Of a DNA stretch of 64,000 nucleotides, positions 47,591-56,873 are shown piece by piece. The stretch covers positions 186,001 to 250,000 of the forward strand of contig NZ_JACHJI010000001.1 in NCBI RefSeq assembly GCF_014203535.1. The letters are read 5' to 3'. The position numbers and the translations under genes were made by a program. This stretch comes from Streptomyces griseomycini. Lineage in GTDB: Bacteria; Actinomycetota; Actinomycetes; Streptomycetales; Streptomycetaceae. The notes below the pieces were generated by a model. The model ran no database searches and was not told where the DNA came from. It saw only the letters and a program-made list of their open reading frames with translations. Position 1 is the first letter of the stretch; every line of letters begins with the position of its first letter.

Positions 47591-48054
47591 CGTCCGGCAG
47601 CCGGACCGTCGCGGTGCGCAGGGCCGTCTCGTCCGCCGACGCCGACGCCGCGGCGGGCGTCTGGCTGCGGTCCTTCGCCGCCGCACTGCCGACCGTGGTC
47701 CGGCCCCGCTCCGACGACGAGGTGCACGCCTACTTCCGTCACGTCCTCGTGCCCCTGCGCGAGACGTGGGTCGCCGAGATCCCGGACGGGGACGTCGTCG
47801 GCGTCATGGTGCTGGAGGGCGAGGAACTGGCGCAGCTGTACCTCGCCCCCGACTGGCGCGGGCGCGGGCTCGGTGACCGGTTCGTCACGCTCGCCAAGGA
47901 GCGCAGCCCCGGCGGTCTCTCCCTGTGGACCTTCCAGGTCAACGCGCCCGCGCACCGCTTCTACGAACGGCACGGCTTCACGGCCGTGGAACGGACGGAC
48001 GGCGACGGGAACGAGGAGCGGGAGCCGGACGTGCGGTACGTGTGGCGGCCGTAG
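47587..48054 (+). CDS. GNAT-family N-acetyltransferase
   Basis: 155 residues. The acetyl-CoA-binding motif LYLAPDWRGRGLGDRFV (about 80-96) and the C-terminal FQVNAPAHRFYERHGFTAVE are typical. The substrate is unknown. GTG overlaps the RidA-family stop (GTGA), so the two are coupled. Confidence 0.9.
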   Translation: MTSGSRTVAVRRAVSSADADAAAGVWLRSFAAALPTVVRPRSDDEVHAYFRHVLVPLRETWVAEIPDGDVVGVMVLEGEELAQLYLAPDWRGRGLGDRFVTLAKERSPGGLSLWTFQVNAPAHRFYERHGFTAVERTDGDGNEEREPDVRYVWRP

Positions 48055-48068
48055 GGGTCCGCCCGTCC

Positions 48069-48100
48069 GGCGGCCGTGGGGACCCGCCCACGCGGCCGCC
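48069..48100. terminator. Hairpin between convergent genes
   Basis: GGCGGCC-GTGGG pairs with CCCAC-GC-GGCCGCC around a six-base loop, with a two-base bulge. It lies between the acetyltransferase and proline iminopeptidase genes. Confidence 0.6.
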
Positions 48101-48112
48101 GTGGGGCGACCG

Positions 48113-49078
48113 TCAGCCGCCGCCCCGCGCGTACGTGTCCGTCGCCGCCACCAGTGCGTCGTCCCCGACGGCGCCGGCGTCGTGGCCGGCCTCGTCCACG
48201 ATCACCAGCTCGCTGTCCGGCCAGGCGTGGTGGAGCCGCCAGACGATGCCGAGGAGGTTGCCGAAGTCGAGGCTGCCCTGCACCAGGGTGCCGGGGACGC
48301 CCCTCAGCAGGTGGGCGTCCCGGAGGACGACGCCCTCGTCGCCGCCCTCGCCGAGGAAGTGGCCGTTGCCCCAGTAGTGCGTGACGGTGCGGGCGAAGCC
48401 CATGCGGAACTCCGGGTCCCGGAACCGCGCGACCGAGCCGGGCGGGGCGGGGATCGTCGCCGTCTCCCAGTCGGTCCAGGCCCGTGCGGCCCGCTCCCGC
48501 ACCTCGGGGTCGGGCGACTCCAGCAGCCGGTTGTACGCGGCGGCCGGGTCGCCGTCGCGCTCGTCGGCGGGCAGCTCGGCGAGGAACCGCTCGTGGGCCT
48601 CCGGGAAGATCTTCCCCAGCCCCCGGGTCAGCAGGGCGACCTCCTGGTCGGACCCGGTGGCGACCCCCGTCAGCACCAGCTCGGACACCACCCCGGGGTG
48701 CGTCTGCGCGTACCGCAGCCCCAGGACCGATCCCCAGGACACGCCCCACACCAGCCACCGCTCGATCCCCAGGTGGGCGCGCAGCCGCTCCAGGTCCGCC
48801 ATGAGGTGGGCGGTCGTGTTGACGCTCATGTCGGTGGCGTGGTCGCTCGCGCGGGGTGTCGAGCGTCCGGCACCGCGCTGGTCGAGCAGCACGATCCGGT
48901 ACGCGGCCGGGTCGAAGTACCGCCGGAGGTTCGGGCTCGTGCGGGAGCCCGGTCCGCCGTGCAGCACCAGTGCGGACTTGCCCTGCGGGTTACCGCTGGT
49001 CTCCCAGTACACGCGGTTGCCGTCACCGACGTCGAGCATGCCGTGGTCGTACGGTTCGATCTCCGGATACAGGCTCAT
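48113..49078 (-). CDS. pip: Proline iminopeptidase (alpha/beta hydrolase, S33)
   Basis: 321 residues. Oxyanion-loop motif LHGGPGSRTSPNLRRYFDP (about 40-58), DQRGAGRS (about 66-73) and nucleophile motif GVSWGS (Ser about 113) match prolyl iminopeptidases, which remove N-terminal proline from peptides. The catalytic Asp and His are in LVQGSLDFGN and DEAGHDAGA near the C-terminus. No signal peptide; cytoplasmic. Confidence 0.93.
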   Translation of the reverse strand: MSLYPEIEPYDHGMLDVGDGNRVYWETSGNPQGKSALVLHGGPGSRTSPNLRRYFDPAAYRIVLLDQRGAGRSTPRASDHATDMSVNTTAHLMADLERLRAHLGIERWLVWGVSWGSVLGLRYAQTHPGVVSELVLTGVATGSDQEVALLTRGLGKIFPEAHERFLAELPADERDGDPAAAYNRLLESPDPEVRERAARAWTDWETATIPAPPGSVARFRDPEFRMGFARTVTHYWGNGHFLGEGGDEGVVLRDAHLLRGVPGTLVQGSLDFGNLLGIVWRLHHAWPDSELVIVDEAGHDAGAVGDDALVAATDTYARGGG

Positions 49079-49114
49079 CCGGGCACCGTAGCGGCCGTGC
49101 GGCGGGCGGGCGGC

Positions 49115-49831
49115 TCATTTCCGCGTGGGCAGCCCCGCCGCCTCGGCCGCCGTGCGCAGCACCTCCCGGAGCATCCCGGGGGTGAGCCGGCCGGTGAAGG
49201 TGTTGCGCTGGCTGACGTGGAAGCAGCCGAAGAGGTGCAGGCCGGGGCCGTCGGCGACGGGCAGCGTGACGTGGGCGCCGTGTGCGAAGGCGGGGCGCGG
49301 CCGGGGCACCGTCCAGCCGGCCCCGGCGAAGGCGGGCAGCGCGGCCTGCCAGCCGAAGGCGCCGAGGACGAGCGCGGCCCGCACCGTCGGCCGCAGCAGG
49401 TGCAGCTCCTGCACCAGCCAGGGCCGGCAGGTGTCCCGTTCCCCAGGGGTGGGCTTGTTGGCGGGCGGGGCGCAGTGCACGGGCGAGGTGACGCGTACGC
49501 CGCGCAGCTCCAGGCCGTCCCCGGCGTGCACGGAGGTCGGCTGCGAGGCGAGCCCCACGTCGTACAGCGCCCGGTACAGCACGTCCCCGGAGCGGTCCCC
49601 GGTGAACATGCGTCCCGTGCGGTTGCCGCCGTGCGCGGCGGGCGCCAGCCCTATGATCAGCAGCCGGGCGTCCGGCGGCCCGAAGCCGGGCACCGGCCGC
49701 CCCCAGTACGTCCAGTCCGCGAAGGCGGCGCGCTTGGTGCGGGCGACCTCCTCGCGCCAGTCGACCAGCCGGGGGCAGGCACGGCAGCCCGCGATGCGCC
49801 GGTCGAGTTCGGTGAGGCCGCCGGGGTCCAT
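49115..49831 (-). CDS. UdgB-type (family 5) uracil-DNA glycosylase
   Basis: 238 residues. Fe-S cysteines are visible in GCRACPRL (about 15-22) and further on in [20 protein letters not shown]. The active-site segment [20 protein letters not shown] has the family 5 pattern, and the C-terminal [13 protein letters not shown] carries the conserved His. It excises uracil and deaminated purines to start base excision repair. The TACCGT seven bases before the ATG may serve as a -10; no damage-type -35 is present, unlike the uvr genes. Confidence 0.9.
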   Translation of the reverse strand: MDPGGLTELDRRIAGCRACPRLVDWREEVARTKRAAFADWTYWGRPVPGFGPPDARLLIIGLAPAAHGGNRTGRMFTGDRSGDVLYRALYDVGLASQPTSVHAGDGLELRGVRVTSPVHCAPPANKPTPGERDTCRPWLVQELHLLRPTVRAALVLGAFGWQAALPAFAGAGWTVPRPRPAFAHGAHVTLPVADGPGLHLFGCFHVSQRNTFTGRLTPGMLREVLRTAAEAAGLPTRK

Positions 49832-49899
49832 GACTCCACGGTAGGGGTCCCCCGGGGGGGACGGGGGAGGCGGTCCGGTCGGCCCGGACAATGTCCCGC

Positions 49900-50514
49900 A
49901 TGGACGACGCCTTCACCCTGCTGCGGCGGGCGACCGGACTGCTCCCCCGCGACGCCCGGATCGGCATCGGTGCGACCGTCGACGACGTGCGCGACTTCCA
50001 GCACCGGCGGGAGTGGGGGTTCGTGCTCGACCTGCTGATGGAGTTCGGGGACGAGCACCCCGTCCCCGTGGCCTTCTGGTCGCTGCTCGAGACCGCGGCC
50101 CGCCAGATGATGCTGGAACGAGCCGCGCAGTGGTGCGGCTGGCGTGAGGGCGAGGTCCGGCACGGCACCTTCCGTGCCGTGCTGAGTCTGCCGTCGGCGC
50201 GGGAGGGCCGGCGGCGGACCGCGTTCGCGGGGCAGGGGCAGCTCAGGCCGGTGTGGGACATCGGCCGTGTGACGGCCGACGGCGGGCGTGAGATGTACAT
50301 CGCCGCGGTGTGGGTGGAGGGCGCGGAGCGCCTGGGGCCGGGCGAGAGCGCCCCGGTGCGGCTGGCTCCGCTCAGTCCCGACCGGTGGCGGCACCTGACG
50401 CCCGGCACGGTGATCACGATGCACGAGGGCCGGCCCGTGGCCGGTACGGCGACGATCCTGCAGGTCGTGGCGCCGCTCGAAAAGCAGGTACGGTCCGCCG
50501 AGGAGGAGGGCTAA
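49900..50514 (+). CDS. Hypothetical protein with an EF-Tu-like C-terminal strand set
   Basis: 204 residues, starting [20 protein letters not shown]. The first 100 residues appear helical, and the last 75 ([20 protein letters not shown], then [19 protein letters not shown]) recall the third domain of elongation factor Tu. I do not know a function. An ATG at 49891 is also in frame; 49900 is preferred because GACAAT ends eight positions before it, as for leaderless genes here. The S4 gene follows after ten bases. Confidence 0.75.
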   Translation: MDDAFTLLRRATGLLPRDARIGIGATVDDVRDFQHRREWGFVLDLLMEFGDEHPVPVAFWSLLETAARQMMLERAAQWCGWREGEVRHGTFRAVLSLPSAREGRRRTAFAGQGQLRPVWDIGRVTADGGREMYIAAVWVEGAERLGPGESAPVRLAPLSPDRWRHLTPGTVITMHEGRPVAGTATILQVVAPLEKQVRSAEEEG

Positions 50515-50524
50515 GGTCGGGGAC

Positions 50525-51259
50525 ATGGCTTCTGAGGGTGCGGAGTACGACAAGACGCGTGGGGCCGGGGACACGGCGGGGGCGGCGAACGGGGCCGCCG
50601 AGGAGGCGGCGACTCCCCCGGACCCGAAGATCGCCGCTGCCGTGGCGGCCGCCGAGGCGGCCGGGCCGCAGCCCGGCGAGACGGTCCGGATCGACAGCTG
50701 GATCTGGTCGGTGCGCCTGGTCAAGACGCGTTCCCTCGGCGCCGCCGCCTGCCGGGGCGGGCACGTGCGCGTGAACGGCGAGCGGGTGAAGCCCGCGCAC
50801 TCCGTCCGCGTCGGTGACGAGGTGCGTCTTCGGGCCGAGACCCGGGAGCGGATCGTCGTCGTCAAGCGGCTGATCCGCAAGCGGGTCGGCGCCCCGGTCG
50901 CCGCCCAGTGCTACATCGACAACTCGCCGCCGCCACCGCCCCGCGAGGCCGTCGCCCCGGCCGGGATCCGCGACCGCGGCACGGGCCGCCCCACCAAGCG
51001 CGACCGCCGCGAACTGGAGCGCCTGCGCGGCCTGGGCGGACCGGGTCCGTTCGGCGCACCGGGCGGGTTCGGCGCACCGGGCGGGTTCGACGGGCCGGGC
51101 GGGACCGGTGACCCTGGCCTCGCACCCGGTGAGCCCGGTGGCCGTCGCGGGTCCACCGGTCGTGGCGGACCCGGCGGCCGCGGTGGGACCACCGGCCGTG
51201 GGGCAACCGGTGGCCGCAAGGCTCGCGGCAAGGGCTCCGGCGGTGCGCCCCGGCCGTGA
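50525..51259 (+). CDS. S4-domain RNA-binding protein (Hsp15-like) with a Gly-rich tail
   Basis: 244 residues. Residues 50-115 form an S4 domain: RIDSWIWSVRLVKTRSLGAA, GGHVRVNGERVKPAHSVRVG. This is the build of HslR/Hsp15, which binds stalled 50S-nascent chain complexes. The first 50 residues are an acidic Ala-rich leader. The last about 95 are first a basic KRDRRELERLRG helix and then a glycine-rich tail with GAPGGF repeats and RGGPGGRGG, probably disordered and possibly RNA-binding. Confidence 0.9.
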   Translation: MASEGAEYDKTRGAGDTAGAANGAAEEAATPPDPKIAAAVAAAEAAGPQPGETVRIDSWIWSVRLVKTRSLGAAACRGGHVRVNGERVKPAHSVRVGDEVRLRAETRERIVVVKRLIRKRVGAPVAAQCYIDNSPPPPPREAVAPAGIRDRGTGRPTKRDRRELERLRGLGGPGPFGAPGGFGAPGGFDGPGGTGDPGLAPGEPGGRRGSTGRGGPGGRGGTTGRGATGGRKARGKGSGGAPRP

Positions 51260-51265
51260 ACGCAC

Positions 51266-51304
51266 GGTGTCCGGGAGGGGCGCCCCCGGGCACCGCCCGG
51301 TGGA
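51266..51304. terminator. Hairpin between convergent genes
   Basis: An imperfect inverted repeat (GGTGTCCGGGAGGGGC against GCCCCCGGGCACC) between the S4-domain gene and doxX. Confidence 0.6.
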
Positions 51305-51347
51305 GCCCCGCGCACCACCGAAGGCGATCCGTACGGCGACGGCCACG

Positions 51348-51830
51348 TCAGCCCTCTCGGCGCACCGACCGCAGCAGCCGCGGCAGCTCCGCGTTGTGGC
51401 TCCGCCGCGCCCAGGCGATGAGGGCGAGCGGCACGATCAGGACGAGCGGCGTCACCGCGTGCTGACCGTCGAACACGGTCATCTGCACCACGAACGCGCC
51501 CACCATCATCGCGCCCAGCCCGATCGCGGCCACGGACTGCAGCACCGGGACCAACAGGCCGATCGCTCCCGCGAGTTCGAGCACCCCGATGGCGTACATG
51601 CCCGTGCTGCCCCAGCCCATCTCCTCGAAGGGCTCGACGGCCGAGGAGTGCGCGATCAGCTTGGGCAGGGCGCTCGCGACCGCGTAGAAGAGGGCGAGCA
51701 GCACCTGCAGTCCGCGCAGCGCGATACGGGCGCGCCGCCCGCGTGCGGTCGCGGCCCCGGCGACGACGGCCCCTGGAGAGACGGAGGTCGCGGAAGCGGT
51801 CTTCGCGGCGGGAGCGGTGGTCTCGGACAT
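51348..51830 (-). CDS. DoxX-family membrane protein
   Basis: 160 residues with four membrane helices and the DoxX pattern FEEMGWGSTGMYAIGVLELA and GAIGLLVPVLQSVAAIGLGA (about 80-120). Family members are linked to thiosulfate or sulfide oxidation and, in mycobacteria, to redox homeostasis. Single gene; the N-terminal 30 residues are Ala/Thr-rich. Confidence 0.9.
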   Translation of the reverse strand: MSETTAPAAKTASATSVSPGAVVAGAATARGRRARIALRGLQVLLALFYAVASALPKLIAHSSAVEPFEEMGWGSTGMYAIGVLELAGAIGLLVPVLQSVAAIGLGAMMVGAFVVQMTVFDGQHAVTPLVLIVPLALIAWARRSHNAELPRLLRSVRREG

Positions 51831-51923
51831 GGGGTCTCCTGTGGGAAGTGGTCCGTGTCGCTGTCACAGGGGTAGACCGCGCTCCGCCCCCGAACTCATC
51901 GCCGCCCGCAGGGGATACCGCCC

Positions 51924-52610
51924 TCAGTCTCCCGTCACCGGCACCGCCCTCACCCACACCCGGTCCGCCGTCAGGTACCGGTCCACCCTGAGGCCCTCCT
52001 CCCTCAGCGCCCCCTCGAACTGCTGCCGTGTCAACGGCCGTGCCCGGAAGGTCTGCGTCCAGGTCGCGTCCGGGAACACGTACTCCGCGTGCACCGAGTC
52101 GACCCCGTCGCCGACCGGCTCCGACGACACGATCCGCACGGTGAAGCCGGCGGGGTCCACCCGCTCGCGCGGCACGTCGGTGTGGTAGTCCTCGCCCTCC
52201 CGCTGGATCAGCACGCACCCTCCCTTCGCCAGGTGTCGCACGCAGGTGCGCAGCATCCCCCGCCGCACCTCGACGTCCCCCACGTGCACCAGGAACGACG
52301 CCAGCAGCACCACGTCGAACGTCTCGCCCAGGTCGAGCCTCTCTATGGGGCCGCATATCGTCCGCGCCCCGCGCACGCGCTCCAGCATCTCGGCGGACTC
52401 GTCCACCGCCGTGACCGCGAAGCCGCGTTCCAGCAGGGCGTGGGTCATCCGCCCGACGCCGCTGCCCAGCTCCAGAATGCGCGCGCCCGCGGGCACCGCC
52501 GCGGCGATGATGTCCGGCTCGTCCCCGACGGGCAGCCGCGAGTAGAGCTCCACCGCGCAGCCGTCCGGGGTGATCGCCCCGGGACCCGTCCCCTCGTACC
52601 CCTCACGCAT
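51924..52610 (-). CDS. Class I SAM-dependent methyltransferase
   Basis: 228 residues. SAM-binding motif I ARILELGSGVGRMTHALLER is at about 47-66, followed by VTAVDESAEMLERV (motif II) and FDVVLLASFLVHV. Its substrate is unknown. ATG 52610 has GGAG six bases upstream (GGAGCTGAAA-ATG); the ATG four codons earlier contains that ribosome binding site. Confidence 0.88.
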   Translation of the reverse strand: MREGYEGTGPGAITPDGCAVELYSRLPVGDEPDIIAAAVPAGARILELGSGVGRMTHALLERGFAVTAVDESAEMLERVRGARTICGPIERLDLGETFDVVLLASFLVHVGDVEVRRGMLRTCVRHLAKGGCVLIQREGEDYHTDVPRERVDPAGFTVRIVSSEPVGDGVDSVHAEYVFPDATWTQTFRARPLTRQQFEGALREEGLRVDRYLTADRVWVRAVPVTGD

Positions 52611-52747
52611 TTTCAGCTCCATGCCCGTCCAACGGTCCGCCTCCGCACGCCCGTTCCCACGCGTCGCGGATTCACCCGATCGAGTCAGCCGGCCTCGGCT
52701 CACGGGGAACCCGGAACGGAGGGGAGTCACGGACGGGAGTGGTGATC

Positions 52748-53014
52748 GTGAAGCGTACGGGGAGTGAACCGGTGACCGCGCGCAGTGCTCTGCGGATGCG
52801 GTTCTGGCTGAGCGTCTGGGGCGTGGTCTGGACGGTGTTCGGGACCGCGGCGTTCGCGATCGCGGGGCGCCCCGGCTGGGCGCTCGCCTGCGGGCTGCTG
52901 TGGCTGGTCGTCGTGGTCGACCTGGCCGTCGTCGTGCGGCGCATCCGCCAGGGCGCCCACTACCAGCCGGGCCGCGACGTCCCGCCGTACGAGCCGCCGA
53001 GCAGCCGGCCGTAG
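52748..53014 (+). CDS. Small two-helix membrane protein
   Basis: About 88 residues. Two hydrophobic helices (FWLSVWGVVWTVFGTAAFAI and LACGLLWLVVVVDLAVVV) are followed by a basic RRIRQGAHYQPGRDVPPYEP tail. This is a common actinobacterial small membrane protein type of unknown function. GTG 52748 has GGGAG eight bases upstream; GTG 52772 has an equally good GGGGAG seven bases upstream and would shorten it by eight residues. Confidence 0.75.
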   Translation: MKRTGSEPVTARSALRMRFWLSVWGVVWTVFGTAAFAIAGRPGWALACGLLWLVVVVDLAVVVRRIRQGAHYQPGRDVPPYEPPSSRP

Positions 53015-53056
53015 CGGCGGGCGGCCGGGCTCGGGGCGGCGGCGGGTCCGGGCCGC

Positions 53057-53437
53057 TCACGCCTCGAAGCGCGCCGCCTCGAGGTACTCCGGGTTCGGGT
53101 CCAGCGCCGCCGCCAGCCGGAAGTGGCGCTTGGCCGGGCGGGGGCGGTTCTGGCGCTGGTAGGTGCGGGCGAGGGCGAAGTGGGCGAAGGCGTTGTCCGG
53201 TTCGCGCTCCAGGACGAGGGAGAACTCCAGCTCGGCGGGGCGCAGCTGGGCCGCGGCGAAGAAGGCACGCGCGCGCAGCAGCCGTGCGGCGGTGTTCTCC
53301 GGGTGGACGTCGATGACGCCGTCGAGCAGCTTCACCGCGCCCTGCGGGTCCCGGGAGGCGAGCAGTTGCTCGGCGGCGCGGAAGTCGATGACATGCGTCT
53401 CCGGCGTACGTCCGGTCGAACCACTGGTCTCGGGCAC
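53057..53437 (-). CDS. Tetratricopeptide-repeat protein
   Basis: 126 residues with about two and a half TPR units: AAEQLLASRDPQGAVKLLDG, LLRARAFFAAAQLRPAELEF and ALARTYQRQNRPRPAKRHFR. It is probably a small scaffold protein. It starts at GTG after GAAGGA and lies upstream of coaE on the opposite side of a short gap in the same orientation. Confidence 0.88.
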   Translation of the reverse strand: MPETSGSTGRTPETHVIDFRAAEQLLASRDPQGAVKLLDGVIDVHPENTAARLLRARAFFAAAQLRPAELEFSLVLEREPDNAFAHFALARTYQRQNRPRPAKRHFRLAAALDPNPEYLEAARFEA

Positions 53438-53486
53438 GGCTCAATCCTTCCCTCGCTGGAGGGTCCAACGCCTCCGTCCGGGGCCG

Positions 53487-54107
53487 TTATTCCCGAGGGG
53501 CCCGCCGGGACGCCCGTGCTCTGCGGACGAGGTCGGCCCACACGTCCTTCACGCGCCGCTCCAGCGCGTCGAGCGGCACGTCGTTGTCGATGACGATGTC
53601 GGCGATCTCCCGGCGCTGCTCGCGGGTCGCCTGGGCGGCCATGCGCGCGCGGGCGTCCTCCTCGGTCATGCCGCGCCGCCGCACGAGCCGGTCGAGCTGG
53701 GTCCCGGGGCTCGCGTCGACGACGATCACGAGGTCGTAGAGGGGGGCGAGGCCGTTCTCGGTGAGGAGGGGGACGTCGTGGACGACGACGGAGTCCTCGG
53801 CGGCGGCCGCCTCCAGTTCACGGGAGCGGGCGCCCACCAGGGGGTGGACGATCGAGTTGAGGACGGCCAGCTTCTCCGGGTCCGCGAAGACGACGGAGCC
53901 CAGCCTGGGCCGGTCCAGGCTGCCGTCCGCGGCGAGCACGTCCTCGCCGAAGGCGTCCACGACCGCCGCGAGACCGGGTGTCCCCGGCGCGACGACCTCC
54001 CGCGCGATGCGGTCCGCGTCGATCAGCACCGCCCCGCACTCGACGAGCAGCCGGGACACCTCGCTCTTGCCGGCGCCGATCCCGCCGGTCAGGCCCACCT
54101 TCAGCAT
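53487..54107 (-). CDS. coaE: Dephospho-CoA kinase
   Basis: Last step of coenzyme A synthesis: phosphorylation of the 3'-hydroxyl of dephospho-CoA. 206 residues. Walker [12 protein letters not shown] (about 5-15), [10 protein letters not shown] (about 32-41) and [13 protein letters not shown] (about 108-120, LID/CoA domain) are complete. There is no good ribosome binding site before the ATG. It does not carry the C-terminal UPF0157 extension seen in some actinobacterial CoaE proteins. Confidence 0.96.
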   Translation of the reverse strand: MLKVGLTGGIGAGKSEVSRLLVECGAVLIDADRIAREVVAPGTPGLAAVVDAFGEDVLAADGSLDRPRLGSVVFADPEKLAVLNSIVHPLVGARSRELEAAAAEDSVVVHDVPLLTENGLAPLYDLVIVVDASPGTQLDRLVRRRGMTEEDARARMAAQATREQRREIADIVIDNDVPLDALERRVKDVWADLVRRARASRRAPRE

Positions 54108-54172
54108 GAGCGGAAGCTTAGGGCCTGGCACCGCCGGGTCCTCGGGCGGACCCGCCCCACCGCCGGCTCCCG

Positions 54173-55111
54173 TCAGCCGTCCCCTTCGCGCTCCGCCAGG
54201 AACCGCTCGAACTCGCGCCCGATCTCGTCCGCCGACGGGATCTCCACCGGCTCGGCGAGCATGTTGCCCCGGGTCTCGGCGCCCGCGGCGGCGTCGTACT
54301 GGTGCTCCAGGCCCTGGATGAGGGCGGTGAGTTCGTCGTCGCCCTCCCGGACCTGACGGTCGATCTCCGTCTGGGTGCGGTGGGCGTCGGTGCGCAGGGC
54401 GTGCGCGACGCCGGGCAGGACCAGTCCGGTCGCGGCCGTGATGGCCTCCAGGACGGTGAGCGCCGCGTCCGGGTACGGGGAGCGGGCGACGTAGTGCGGG
54501 ACGTGCCCGGCGACGCCCAGGACGTCGTGTCCGGCCTGCATGAGCCGGTACTCGACGAGGGCCTCCGCGCTGCCGGGGACCTGCGCCTCGTCGAAGGAGC
54601 CGCCGTGGCCCGGGACGAGGTCGGTGCGGTTGCCGTGCGGGGTGAGACCGACGGGGCGGGTGTGCGGGACGCCCATCGGGATGCCGTGGAAGTTCACCGA
54701 CAGGCGGACGCCGAGCCGTTCCACGATCTGCCGCACGGCCGCGGCGAAGCGCTCCCACTCCACGTCCGGTTCGGGCCCGGAGAGCAGCAGGAAGGGGGCT
54801 CCGGTGGTGTCCTGGACGAGGCGCACCTCGAGGGCGGGCACCTCGTAGTCGCTCCAGCGGTCGCGGGTGAAGGTCAGCAGCGGGCGCCGGGCGCGGTAGT
54901 CGATCAGCCGGTCGTGGTCGAACCGGGCGACGACCTGGTGGGGCAGCGAGTCGAGCAGCCGGTCGACGATCTGGTCGCCGGTCTCCCCCGCGTCGATGTA
55001 TCCGTCGAAGTGGTAGAGCATGACAAGTCCGGCCGACTCCTGGGCGAGCGCCATGTCGACGACGGCCAGCCCCTTCGGCTCCCAGGCGTACAAATCCTGC
55101 GGATCAAGCAC
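54173..55111 (-). CDS. PAC2-family protein
   Basis: 312 residues. PAC2 fold motifs are [20 protein letters not shown] (about 26-45), [20 protein letters not shown] and [18 protein letters not shown]2 proteins are homologous to eukaryotic proteasome assembly chaperones; in actinobacteria their role is unsettled. The C-terminus is an acidic helix. GTG 55111 has GGAG about eight bases upstream. Confidence 0.9.
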   Translation of the reverse strand: MLDPQDLYAWEPKGLAVVDMALAQESAGLVMLYHFDGYIDAGETGDQIVDRLLDSLPHQVVARFDHDRLIDYRARRPLLTFTRDRWSDYEVPALEVRLVQDTTGAPFLLLSGPEPDVEWERFAAAVRQIVERLGVRLSVNFHGIPMGVPHTRPVGLTPHGNRTDLVPGHGGSFDEAQVPGSAEALVEYRLMQAGHDVLGVAGHVPHYVARSPYPDAALTVLEAITAATGLVLPGVAHALRTDAHRTQTEIDRQVREGDDELTALIQGLEHQYDAAAGAETRGNMLAEPVEIPSADEIGREFERFLAEREGDG

Positions 55112-55307
55112 AGTGACCGCTCCTCCTCGTGTCCGTACTGCACAACGTGACACGCGGCACTGACATTCCCCGGTGACGGCAATCCCTCATCAGGGGTGTG
55201 GGCGACTCCCTCAGGGCGCGGGGCCGCACCGACACGCGGCTTCCGCCGCGTGGGCGCGACGAGCCGCCGTCGGCCCGCAGCCGACCGCCGGCCCGCCCGG
55301 GACGACG

Positions 55308-55343
55308 CCGAGGGGCCGCACCTCGAAAGGTACGGCCCCTCGG
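55308..55343 (-). terminator. Terminator of rpsA
   Basis: A stem of 11 bp (CCGAGGGGCCG with complement), one C-A mismatch, then 4 more bp around a CGAA tetraloop, 29 bases after the rpsA stop. Confidence 0.8.
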
Positions 55344-55371
55344 TCAGCCGCTAGGCCTCAGCGGTCAGCGT

Positions 55372-56865
55372 TCAGCTCTGTCCGCCGGCCAGCTTCTCGC
55401 GCAGCGCGGCCAGCGCCTCGTCCGAGGCCAGCGCGCCGGAGCTGTCGCCGCCCTCGGAGGAGTACGAACCGCCGCCGGACGCGGCCGGAGCGGCGGCCTC
55501 GCCACCCTCGGCAGCGGCCTGGGCGTCCGCCTCGCGGGACTTGATGACCTGCGCCTGGTGCTGCTCGAAGCGCTGCTGCGCCTCGGCGTACTGGCGCTCC
55601 CACTCCTCGCGCTGCTTCTCGTAGCCCGGCAGCCAGTCGTTGGTCTCCGGGTCGAAGCCCTCGGGGTAGATGTAGTTGCCCTGGTCGTCGTAGGACGCGG
55701 CCATGCCGTACAGGGTCGGGTCGAACTCGACCGCCGTCGGGTCGGCACCGAAGGACTCGTTGGCCTGCTTCAGCGAGAGGCTGATGCGGCGGCGCTCGAG
55801 GTCGATGTCGATGACCTTGACGAAGATCTCGTCGTTGACCTGGACGACCTGCTCCGGGATCTCCACGTGGCGCTCGGCCAGCTCGGAGATGTGGACCAGA
55901 CCCTCGATGCCCTCGTCCACGCGGACGAACGCACCGAACGGAACCAGCTTCGTGACCTTGCCGGGCACGACCTGGCCGATCTGGTGGGTGCGGGCGAACT
56001 GCTGCCACGGGTCTTCCTGGGTCGCCTTCAGCGACAGGGAGACGCGCTCGCGGTCCATGTCGACGTCGAGGACCTCGACGGTGACCTCCTGGCCGACCTC
56101 GACGACCTCGGACGGGTGGTCGATGTGCTTCCAGGACAGCTCGGAGACGTGGACCAGACCGTCGACGCCACCCAGGTCCACGAAGGCACCGAAGTTGACG
56201 ATCGAGGAGACGACACCGGAGCGGACCTGACCCTTCTGGAGGGTCGTGAGGAACGTCTGGCGGACCTCGGACTGGGTCTGCTCCAGCCAGGCACGGCGGG
56301 ACAGGACCACGTTGTTGCGGTTCTTGTCCAGCTCGATGATCTTCGCCTCGAGCTCCTTGCCCACGTAGGGCTGGAGGTCGCGGACACGGCGCATCTCGAC
56401 CAGGGACGCCGGCAGGAAGCCGCGGAGGCCGATGTCGAGGATGAGACCACCCTTGACGACCTCGATGACGGTACCGGTGACGATGCCGTCCTCTTCCTTG
56501 ATCTTCTCGATGGTGCCCCAGGCACGCTCGTACTGGGCGCGCTTCTTCGAGAGGATCAGGCGGCCTTCCTTGTCCTCCTTCTGGAGGACCAGGGCCTCGA
56601 TCTCGTCGCCGACGGCGACGACCTCGTTCGGGTCGACGTCGTGCTTGATCGAGAGCTCGCGGCTCGGGATGACACCTTCGGTCTTGTAACCGATGTCGAG
56701 CAGGACCTCGTCCCGGTCGACCTTCACGATGACGCCGTCGACGATGTCGCCGTCGTTGAAGTACTTGATCGTCTCGTCGATCGCTGCGAGGAATGCTTCC
56801 TCGTTACCGATGTCGTTGACCGCTACCTGCGGGGTGGTGGCGGTGGTCTCGGTGCTGCTCGTCAT
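55372..56865 (-). CDS. rpsA: 30S ribosomal protein S1
   Basis: 497 residues with four S1 RNA-binding domains (from about residues 36, 121, 206 and 292), each with a GxVxxxxxGGxxVDxG-like strand set, such as GVVSSIVNFGAFVDLGGVDG and GKVTKLVPFGAFVRVDEGIE. The C-terminal 110 residues are a Q/E/A-rich acidic tail ending LREKLAGGQS, typical of actinobacterial S1. It unfolds mRNA and aids initiation. The leader of about 190 bases carries a strong promoter and a hairpin that covers a GGAG 11 bases before the ATG, suggesting autoregulation. Confidence 0.97.
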   Translation of the reverse strand: MTSSTETTATTPQVAVNDIGNEEAFLAAIDETIKYFNDGDIVDGVIVKVDRDEVLLDIGYKTEGVIPSRELSIKHDVDPNEVVAVGDEIEALVLQKEDKEGRLILSKKRAQYERAWGTIEKIKEEDGIVTGTVIEVVKGGLILDIGLRGFLPASLVEMRRVRDLQPYVGKELEAKIIELDKNRNNVVLSRRAWLEQTQSEVRQTFLTTLQKGQVRSGVVSSIVNFGAFVDLGGVDGLVHVSELSWKHIDHPSEVVEVGQEVTVEVLDVDMDRERVSLSLKATQEDPWQQFARTHQIGQVVPGKVTKLVPFGAFVRVDEGIEGLVHISELAERHVEIPEQVVQVNDEIFVKVIDIDLERRRISLSLKQANESFGADPTAVEFDPTLYGMAASYDDQGNYIYPEGFDPETNDWLPGYEKQREEWERQYAEAQQRFEQHQAQVIKSREADAQAAAEGGEAAAPAASGGGSYSSEGGDSSGALASDEALAALREKLAGGQS

Positions 56866-56873
56866 GTGGGAAA

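Noticed and set aside
49832..49870. Possible damage-type promoter before the UdgB-type glycosylase
   Set aside because: TACCGT is well placed as a -10, but no TGTCRGTG lies eight bases upstream.
55141..55165. TGTCAGTG on the minus strand before the PAC2 gene
   Set aside because: The -35-like half is exact, but eight bases on the sequence is CACGTT, not TAnnnT, so it does not meet the damage-promoter rule.
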